The notes below the pieces were generated by a model. It made no database searches. It was not told the DNA's origin and saw only the letters and a list, made by a program, of their open reading frames with translations. From positions 1 to 34,609 of the forward strand of contig JAGOIB010000009.1 of assembly GCA_017995875.1 (NCBI GenBank): a DNA stretch of 34,609 nucleotides. Direction: 5' to 3'. The translations under genes and the position numbers were made by a program. The stretch comes from Saprospiraceae bacterium. GTDB lineage: Bacteria > Bacteroidota > Bacteroidia > Chitinophagales > Saprospiraceae. Below, piece by piece: positions 25,107 through 31,746 of this stretch (positions are counted from its first letter, which is position 1; every line of letters begins with the position of its first letter).

Positions 25107-26477
25107 ATGCAAATCAGGGTTAGGCTCACATTGCAATTCATGTTGATCACTGCAGGCATCCTGCTGGCCTCCTTCTTTTATGTGCATTTTCAATTCCGGC
25201 TCAATCTCCAGGATGAATACTATGACAGCCTGAAATCAAAAGCCCTGCTGATTGCAGAAATGGTTGCTGGCAAGAAAACGGATGAGGCCGAATTTATGAA
25301 CCAGGCGCCAAATGAATCCACAGGCCCATTGGCTGACGATTATCCCGAAAACATCTCCATCTATTCGTTGGAAGGTAAAAGACTTTACAGTTTTAATCCG
25401 GCACCTGATGATATAAAGAAGGCCGCCATAGAAGATGTCCAGGTATACGGGGAATGCCGTTTTTCTCACGGCAAATTCAGCGCGCTTGGTGTGCAATATC
25501 AAAACAGGGCAGGTGAAAAATATATCATTGTGGCGGAATCGGTTTTCGATCAGGTTCATGTGGATAATCTTACCCAAATATTGTTAGTGGTCTTCATGAT
25601 TTCAATTACACTGGTGGCTGCAGGAGGATGGTTTTTTGCAAGACAGGCCCTCATTCCTGTAAGCCGGATAATGAACCAGGTCGATACACTGCTTCCTACC
25701 GATATGAGCCACCGCCTCCAGACGACTAATCAAAACGATGAATTGTCTCGTCTGGTCATTACGTTCAACAAGCTACTAGATCGGATACAACGTGTCTTTC
25801 GTATCCAGAAAATGTTTTTATCCAATATCAGTCACGAATTGAAGAACCCGCTAAATGTCATTATTTCTCAGGTGGAAGTAACGCTTGACAAAGAGCGTAC
25901 AAAAGAAGAATACAAGCAGACACTTAGCTCTGTGCTGGCGGATGCCAAAGAACTCAATGAAGTGGCTGACAAACTAATGCAACTGGCCCGTATCAATGCA
26001 GATGATTCAACTATTCAATTCCAACCTGTGCGCATTGATGACATGATATGGCAGTCAAAGGAAAACTTGATAAAAATGCATCCGGACTACAAGATCAATT
26101 TTGAAGTGGTCAACCTGCCTGAACAAGAAGAGAAAATATTCGTTAACGGAAATGATCAGTTATTGAGAACAGCATTGATGAACCTGATGGACAATGGATG
26201 TAAATACAGTCCCGACAAAAATGTGAGGGTCAGGCTCTATTTTTCCGGAGAGAAAGCACCTGTCATTGAATTGTCGGATAAAGGGCCGGGTATATCACAG
26301 GAGGAAATGCCTATGGTCTTTAATCCTTTTTACAGGAGTCCAAAAACATCCAAGATCAAGGGTTCCGGGATAGGCTTGTCACTGGTAGATAGCATTTTAA
26401 AACTGCATCATATAGATATCAAGATGGAGAGTAAGCCAGGAGTCGGCACAACGTTCATATTAGTATTCCCTGGATAA
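25107..26477 (+). CDS. HisKA sensor histidine kinase with HAMP domain
   Basis: A 456-residue inner-membrane kinase. First membrane helix about residues 8-28, periplasmic sensor about 30-155, second helix about 156-175, HAMP about 175-230, HisKA with phosphoacceptor His243 (FLSNISHELKNPLNVI), and HATPase_c with the N box LMNLMDNGCKYSPD, G1 box LSDKGPGIS, F box VFNPFYRSP and G2 box KGSGIGLSLV. The domain order is that of CusS/EnvZ-type class I kinases, matching the OmpR-type regulator at 23069. No cysteine- or His-rich metal-binding cluster is obvious in the periplasmic part, so the stimulus cannot be guessed. A haloperoxidase-like gene follows 51 bp downstream on the same strand. Confidence 0.93.
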   Translation: MQIRVRLTLQFMLITAGILLASFFYVHFQFRLNLQDEYYDSLKSKALLIAEMVAGKKTDEAEFMNQAPNESTGPLADDYPENISIYSLEGKRLYSFNPAPDDIKKAAIEDVQVYGECRFSHGKFSALGVQYQNRAGEKYIIVAESVFDQVHVDNLTQILLVVFMISITLVAAGGWFFARQALIPVSRIMNQVDTLLPTDMSHRLQTTNQNDELSRLVITFNKLLDRIQRVFRIQKMFLSNISHELKNPLNVIISQVEVTLDKERTKEEYKQTLSSVLADAKELNEVADKLMQLARINADDSTIQFQPVRIDDMIWQSKENLIKMHPDYKINFEVVNLPEQEEKIFVNGNDQLLRTALMNLMDNGCKYSPDKNVRVRLYFSGEKAPVIELSDKGPGISQEEMPMVFNPFYRSPKTSKIKGSGIGLSLVDSILKLHHIDIKMESKPGVGTTFILVFPG

Positions 26478-26528
26478 CCGTAAAATAAGAAGTGAAATAG
26501 TGTTGATCAAATACGAAGCAAAGGCAAA

Positions 26529-27893
26529 GTGACAAAAGTGAGGACACCAAACATATCCCTATTTCCCGGGTTGGTAATGGCCATCCTGGTTGTGTTCTAC
26601 TGGCTGGGGTGCTATCATGCACCTACAGCAGAGGTTGAAGAGAATCAGGCGATGCATCTTGTAGTGGATTGGAACAAATATATTCTCAAGGCTGAAGTTG
26701 GTGTTGAAGGATTCAGAGGCCCTATCATGGCCAGGATGTACGGATATGTTGGATTGGCAGCGTATGAAGCAGGTTTGCCCGGCTTTTCAGGAGACTTCCG
26801 TTCGATGGCATCCTATTTTCCAACACTGATATTGCCAAAGGCTCCATCACGTGATTCGTTTAACATGGCCATATCACTCAATGCATGTTATGCTACCATC
26901 ATTGGGAATTTTTTCATTACCTCTCCTGATCAGGATAAATTGAAGAGACGTGAATTGACAAAAACGTGGGATACCAAAATAGAACAAGACGTTGATACCT
27001 CCATTGTAAGAATTTCAAAGAAGTATGGCCGTGAAATAGCCAATGCAGTATTCGAATGGTCTTCTACGGATAGCCTGGGGCACAATGCCAATCATCACAA
27101 TTATGATCGAAATTATATTTCTCCTACAGGTGAGGGTAAGTGGGTAACTTCTTCTGATTTTCCTATGCCTCCATTACTGCCTTACTGGGGAAAAGTTAGG
27201 CCGTTTATCATCAACACCGAAAGTTATCTGGCTAGACCTATTCCAACTGATACTGCGGAGACTCATCAACTTTTTCATCGGCAAGCATTGGAGCTTATAT
27301 CATTGAATTCTCCCCTGACACCAGAGAATCAATGGATAGGAGATTTTTGGAATGATGATCATCCCGGCATGATGTTTACTGCACCAGGCCATTGGTTGTC
27401 CATTGTCAACCAGGTGATCACACGAGAACATCCACCGATAGAGAAAGTATTGGAAACATACATGAAGACAGGATTTGCCTTGAGTGATGCGTTGGTTGCT
27501 TGTTGGTATTCAAAGTATTTATATAATCTTGAAAGGCCGGAAACCTATATTCAACGGGAGATTGACAAGGCATGGAGACCTTACTCACTTTCTCCTTCTT
27601 TTCCTTCTTACCCATCAGGCCATGCGATGATGGGCGCTGCTACTGCCGCTGTTTTGACAGAATTGTTTGGGAGTGCTTATAAGATGATGGATTGCAGTCA
27701 TGAAGGCTTTGAAAATATTAAAGTCAAGCCACGTGAATTCAATACGTTTCAGGAAATGGCAAAGGAAGACGCCATGTCCAGGCTCTTCATTGGTGTGCAT
27801 TGGCGTATGGATTGTGAAGAAGGAATGCGATTAGGAAACCTGATAGGCAATAATATCAGTCACCTCGAACTCGAGAATAAATTGACGGAGTAA
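26529..27893 (+). CDS. Vanadium-haloperoxidase-like PAP2 lipoprotein (copy 3)
   Basis: A 454-residue SpII lipoprotein (WLGC lipobox, Cys28) of the PAP2/vanadium haloperoxidase superfamily. Oxyanion-site residues are complete: Lys329 and Arg336 (KYLYNLERP), Ser363-Gly-His365 (FPSYPSGHA), Arg418 and His424 (SRLFIGVHWRMD). The start is GTG 26529, chosen because it supplies the charged N-region a lipoprotein signal needs; the first in-frame ATG (26577) would leave only about a dozen residues before the lipobox. It follows the kinase by 51 bp with no terminator between, so it is probably in the two-component operon. It resembles copy 2 along its length by eye. Its stop directly abuts the stop of the convergent lycopene cyclase gene. 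Confidence 0.9.
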   Translation: MTKVRTPNISLFPGLVMAILVVFYWLGCYHAPTAEVEENQAMHLVVDWNKYILKAEVGVEGFRGPIMARMYGYVGLAAYEAGLPGFSGDFRSMASYFPTLILPKAPSRDSFNMAISLNACYATIIGNFFITSPDQDKLKRRELTKTWDTKIEQDVDTSIVRISKKYGREIANAVFEWSSTDSLGHNANHHNYDRNYISPTGEGKWVTSSDFPMPPLLPYWGKVRPFIINTESYLARPIPTDTAETHQLFHRQALELISLNSPLTPENQWIGDFWNDDHPGMMFTAPGHWLSIVNQVITREHPPIEKVLETYMKTGFALSDALVACWYSKYLYNLERPETYIQREIDKAWRPYSLSPSFPSYPSGHAMMGAATAAVLTELFGSAYKMMDCSHEGFENIKVKPREFNTFQEMAKEDAMSRLFIGVHWRMDCEEGMRLGNLIGNNISHLELENKLTE

Positions 27894-28757
27894 TTAAACT
27901 TTTGATGCATTTTTGGAAATAGCCTCGAACAAAGTAATATTTGCAAACAACATCAGAAAGGAATACGCAAAATCATCCACCGGTACAGTGCCAACTCTCA
28001 GGCCAAAATATTCGTCCGGATTATACATCACCACAGGTCCTTTGGTAAATCCACCCGTGAGTACCCCATTAACGAGAAGAAAGGGTATACACGAAACGAT
28101 ATACGCCAGGTAGAATCTTCCACGATAACCAGCCGGAATAAACAACAAATGATATGTAAGGAATAGTGCACTGAGAACGGTTGCCGTAGATGTATAGATG
28201 TGATTCCAATTCCACAACCCGATTGCAAATAAAAAGATGATCAATACGATCGAGATAGATTGTTCAATTCTGCGGAAGGGTTCCTTGATGATGACGCTAT
28301 TCAACGACCAGTAAATAAAAGTACACGCCGATGGGATGATTAAAAAAAACAAACATTCTTCCCAGGGGAGGCCAATAAATTGAAATCCGGTGGTGTAGGT
28401 CTTAGAAAAACCCCACACGCCTTTTTGTGTAAAATAGATATCCCAGAGAATAAAAAAAGCAGTGACCGGCAGATTAGCTAATAGTACGTTTCCCCATTGC
28501 TTATGAAATTTCAATTGAGGAAGAAAGCCAAAAATGAAAGGGAAACTTCCGGTAAAGATCAACAGAATGGTATAAAGCCATTTCGTTTCAAAAAAAGCAA
28601 CCGGTTGAATACCTGAAACATCAGTTGCCAGATTGCCCGGTTGAATTTCATTCAGATACCAGATCGTACCGATCAGGAACAGTGAAGAAATAAGAAGCAG
28701 GTATTTGAGTTTATCCTTTGAGCCCTGCGTCAGGGAATCCAGGAAGGGCTTTGACAT
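27894..28757 (-). CDS. Lycopene beta-cyclase, heterodimeric-type (CrtYc-CrtYd fusion-like)
   Basis: A 287-residue integral membrane protein of the lycopene-cyclase-domain family, which closes both ends of lycopene to beta-rings. Both halves of the internal repeat are visible: LWDIYFTQKGVWGF with TTGFQFIGLPWEECLFFLIIP in the first, and NPDEYFGLRVGTVPVDDFAYSFLM in the second. About eight hydrophobic helices are predicted. The N-terminus has about 50 residues, including one extra hydrophobic segment (about 19-35), before the point where family members usually begin. The start is firm because it overlaps the crtZ stop by one base (TAATG). It is the last gene of the carotenoid operon. Calling it crtY would blur it with the FAD-dependent CrtY family, so no symbol is given. 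Confidence 0.88.
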   Translation of the reverse strand: MSKPFLDSLTQGSKDKLKYLLLISSLFLIGTIWYLNEIQPGNLATDVSGIQPVAFFETKWLYTILLIFTGSFPFIFGFLPQLKFHKQWGNVLLANLPVTAFFILWDIYFTQKGVWGFSKTYTTGFQFIGLPWEECLFFLIIPSACTFIYWSLNSVIIKEPFRRIEQSISIVLIIFLFAIGLWNWNHIYTSTATVLSALFLTYHLLFIPAGYRGRFYLAYIVSCIPFLLVNGVLTGGFTKGPVVMYNPDEYFGLRVGTVPVDDFAYSFLMLFANITLFEAISKNASKV

Positions 28758-29221
28758 TATTTTCTGTTGGTTTTAAGAAACTTTGAGTTGACAGCGAGTA
28801 GCCCGAAAGACTCACAGTCTTCCTTGCTTGTCTTTGCATGATGTGCTCCATGCGCTCTAAGTACCGCCCTGGAATATTTACTGTCCAGATGCCGAAACCA
28901 TTTAAACCGACGATGTATATAGACATCATGAATCAGAAAATAAATAAATCCATAGATCGTAATGCCCAGCCCTATCGGAAAAAGCCACACGGCAGAGGTA
29001 AAGGAACCGGCCATCAGACAGGCTATTCCCGGTGTAGCAAATACAAGGAAAAAGCGGTCATTCTTTTCCCACCAGCTGCCTGACAAATGATCCTTCTTGT
29101 GATGATCAGCATGCCAGGACCATAACGGACCATGCATTAAGTATTTGTGGGCAGACCATGCGACAAACTCCATGCCGGCAACCGCTCCGAGGCAAAGTAT
29201 GATGAATAGTATTGTGTTCAT
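28757..29221 (-). CDS. crtZ: Beta-carotene 3-hydroxylase
   Basis: A 154-residue membrane diiron hydroxylase of the fatty-acid hydroxylase superfamily, converting beta-carotene through cryptoxanthin to zeaxanthin. The eight-His metal ligand pattern is intact: HKYLMH (25-30), HADHH (37-41), HDVYIH (98-103) and HGAHH (124-128). Several membrane helices flank these motifs. The length matches bacterial CrtZ. Its stop overlaps the lycopene cyclase start by one base, and crtB lies 38 bp upstream. The Cys-, Lys- and Ser-containing tail after HGAHH is typical of Bacteroidota CrtZ. Confidence 0.95.
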   Translation of the reverse strand: MNTILFIILCLGAVAGMEFVAWSAHKYLMHGPLWSWHADHHKKDHLSGSWWEKNDRFFLVFATPGIACLMAGSFTSAVWLFPIGLGITIYGFIYFLIHDVYIHRRFKWFRHLDSKYSRAVLRAHGAHHAKTSKEDCESFGLLAVNSKFLKTNRK

Positions 29222-29259
29222 GTTATGAAGGCATATGAGCGAAAACGTAAATCTATTAC

Positions 29260-30096
29260 TTACAGCATATTGAATTTCATTCGTACGGAAGACTGAACCA
29301 GCAACATCATTTTTTCAAAATTATTGACCCTGATTCTTTTTTCCTGGACCATGTGACATGGGGTTTGCTTTATTTTTTTGAACAGGCTAAAATAGTATAC
29401 ATACGCCAGATACACGCCGAATCGGGAGGTGTTGGGTAATTGCACAATACCTCTATACCCCTCCTGGAAATCCTTCAATATATCGTGTTCGATTTTTGCT
29501 TTATCCTCTGCCGTGAAGCGTTCAAAGTCCACTCCGGGGAAATATACCCGACCTCTTTCTTCAAAATCGGATTTCAGGTCTCGCAGGAAATTTATTTTTT
29601 GAAAAGCGGCACCCAGGCTTCGAGCTGATCCTTTCAATCGCTCATACAAATCTTTGTCGCCATTGCAAAAAATATGCAAACACATCAATCCGACTACCTC
29701 TGCAGAACCATAGATATATTCTTCATACCCTTCAGGAGTATATGCTTGCTGCGTCAGATCCATTTCCATGCTGTCAAGGAAGGCAACAATCAGGTCTTTC
29801 TCAATTCCAAATGTATGCACGACCTCCTGAAATGCATTCAATACAGGATTAAGGCTGATGCGTTCTTCAATAGCATGCCACGTATCTTCTTTGAATTTAT
29901 AAAACAAAGTAGCCTGGGGATAATCATGAAAGGTGTCTACAATTTCATCCGCAAACCGAACGAAACCATAAATGGCATAAATCGGTGCACGGATAGACGG
30001 ATCAAAAGCCTTTATGCCCGCTGAAAAGGACGTACTATACCGGTTCGTAATGAGCTGGCTGCATTCCTGACATGTGGTGTTGTATAGCTTATGCAT
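29260..30096 (-). CDS. crtB: Phytoene synthase
   Basis: A 278-residue squalene/phytoene synthase family enzyme that joins two geranylgeranyl diphosphate molecules into 15-cis-phytoene. Two Asp-rich Mg-diphosphate motifs are present: Asp50-Glu-Ile-Val-Asp54 (VRFADEIVDTF) and Asp173 to Asp177 (KINFLRDLKSDFEERGRVYFP). SKSF-type opening (NRYSTSF near residue 20) and EVVGLMCLHIF near 133-143 are also family features. The start overlaps the crtI stop by eight bases, so the two are translationally coupled. No geranylgeranyl diphosphate synthase gene is in the window. Confidence 0.95.
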   Translation of the reverse strand: MHKLYNTTCQECSQLITNRYSTSFSAGIKAFDPSIRAPIYAIYGFVRFADEIVDTFHDYPQATLFYKFKEDTWHAIEERISLNPVLNAFQEVVHTFGIEKDLIVAFLDSMEMDLTQQAYTPEGYEEYIYGSAEVVGLMCLHIFCNGDKDLYERLKGSARSLGAAFQKINFLRDLKSDFEERGRVYFPGVDFERFTAEDKAKIEHDILKDFQEGYRGIVQLPNTSRFGVYLAYVYYFSLFKKIKQTPCHMVQEKRIRVNNFEKMMLLVQSSVRMKFNML

Positions 30097-31564
30097 ATTT
30101 CTTCATGACTTCTTTGGCTACAATTTGTCCGGAAATCAGGGCCGGTGGTATACCGGGACCGGGAACGGTAAGTTGACCAGTATAGTAAAGGTTTTCCAAT
30201 TTACTGCTTTTCATCTTAGGTTTAAGGAATGCCGTCTGGGATAAGGTGTTGGCCAATCCATACGCATTGCCTTTGAACGAATGATAATCTGCTTTGAAAT
30301 CTTTTAAACAGTAAGAACGCTTGTATATAATCCTGTCTTTAATCGATTGACCGGTCATGGATTCTATCCGTCCAAGTACTGTAGTAAAATAACGTTCCCG
30401 TATCGCTTCAGTATCTTCCAGATCGGGAGCAATAGGAATTAAGATGAAAATATTTTCATGTCCTTCAGGTGCGATACCAGTATCTGTCACGGAAGGCACT
30501 GACATGTAAAACAGCGGATCCGAGGGCCATTGTTTTGTCGTATATATTTCTTCACTGTGTTTCTTGAAGTCGGCATCAAAAAACAGGTTGTGATGCTCTA
30601 CATTTTGTAATCGCCCTTTGATGCCCAGGTAATATATCAGGCTCGAAGGTGCCATTACTCTTTTGGACCAATATGCTTCATCATATTGCCTGTAAGGTTT
30701 TTCGAGCAGTTGCTGCTCGAGATGATGATAATCAGCACCACCAACGACAACATCCGCTTCCACAATCCGTCCGTGTGTTGTCACGAGGTGCTTAATGTTT
30801 TTGCCAGCCACTTCTATTTTCGCCACTTCAGCATTGAATTCAAACTTTACACCAAGTTCCTTCGCAAGGCTGACCATCGCGTCTACGATTTTGATCATGC
30901 CACCTTCGGGATACCAGGTGCCCAATACCATGTCTGCATAATTCATCATGCTATACATGGCCGGAGTTTTTTCCGGTGTAGCACCAAGAAACAAAACAGG
31001 GAATTCCAACAAACGAATCAATCGTGAATCTTTGAACAAACCATTTATTTCGCTTGACAATGATTTCAATAGTTGAAGTCGGAAGCTGGCCTTCAGTATC
31101 TTCCAATGAAAATATTCCATTGGATGATGTGCAGGTTTGAAGACAAACTCCTGCATCCCTGTTTGATACTTAAAGGATGCATCCGCAAGGAATTTTTTGA
31201 GTTTAGGGCTGCTCCCCGGTTCGATGGATTCAAAGAGCGAATAGATGCCTTCAAGATCAGAAGGCAGGTTCATGACATCCTCTTTCCCAAAATAGATGCG
31301 ATAGGATGGGTTTAGACGAAGAAGATTGTAATAATCTGAGGTCTTTTTGCCGAAATGGTTGAAAAACTGTTCAAACACATCCGGCATCCAGTACCAACTC
31401 GGGCCCATGTCAAACTTAAAGCCATCCACTTCAAATTGACGTGCCCTGCCACCAGGTGTGGCATTCTTTTCCAGCACTGTGACCGCACAACCTTCCTTTG
31501 CAAGGCAACACGCAGCAGAAAGGCCGGCAAATCCTGATCCAATGACCACAACTTTAGGAGACAA
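30089..31564 (-). CDS. crtI: Phytoene desaturase (CrtI type)
   Basis: A 491-residue FAD-dependent desaturase, phytoene to lycopene in four steps. N-terminal dinucleotide fold KVVVIGSGFAGLSAACCLA, with ATPGGRARQFEVDGFKFDMGPSWY; C-terminal bacterial-type desaturase signature TVPGPGIPPALISGQIVAKEV. The length matches CrtI. The start codon is TTG: the codons between it and an in-frame TAA 30 bases upstream (31592-31594) include no ATG or GTG, and the dinucleotide fold begins four residues in, so no ATG start can fit. It heads the operon crtI-crtB-crtZ-cyclase. I found no exact -7 box upstream on the minus strand; the nearest match is TGTATTTG. Confidence 0.94.
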   Translation of the reverse strand: MSPKVVVIGSGFAGLSAACCLAKEGCAVTVLEKNATPGGRARQFEVDGFKFDMGPSWYWMPDVFEQFFNHFGKKTSDYYNLLRLNPSYRIYFGKEDVMNLPSDLEGIYSLFESIEPGSSPKLKKFLADASFKYQTGMQEFVFKPAHHPMEYFHWKILKASFRLQLLKSLSSEINGLFKDSRLIRLLEFPVLFLGATPEKTPAMYSMMNYADMVLGTWYPEGGMIKIVDAMVSLAKELGVKFEFNAEVAKIEVAGKNIKHLVTTHGRIVEADVVVGGADYHHLEQQLLEKPYRQYDEAYWSKRVMAPSSLIYYLGIKGRLQNVEHHNLFFDADFKKHSEEIYTTKQWPSDPLFYMSVPSVTDTGIAPEGHENIFILIPIAPDLEDTEAIRERYFTTVLGRIESMTGQSIKDRIIYKRSYCLKDFKADYHSFKGNAYGLANTLSQTAFLKPKMKSSKLENLYYTGQLTVPGPGIPPALISGQIVAKEVMKKYA

Positions 31565-31746
31565 AAGCTTTGTATTTTGTGTGAATGGGTATTAAACCTC
31601 TAAAGGCACCATTGGTTTAAAATTTCAGCAAATACATTGCAAAAAGTTTTACAGATGTCAAAAGGAGAGAATAAAGTGAAGGAATAAGTCTTGGTAATGG
31701 TTCCTCAGTTTAGACGGCTTCCAGATACCCGGTAAAGTATCACAAG
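31565..31746. other. Intergenic region upstream of the carotenoid operon
   Basis: An AT-rich, 182-bp stretch between the crtI start and the 3' end of the Cys-rich secreted-protein gene, both on the minus strand. It holds no convincing gene and no clear hairpin terminator. A promoter for the carotenoid operon should lie here; the best minus-strand candidate is TGTATTTG, a one-base mismatch to TAnnTTTG. Confidence 0.5.
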
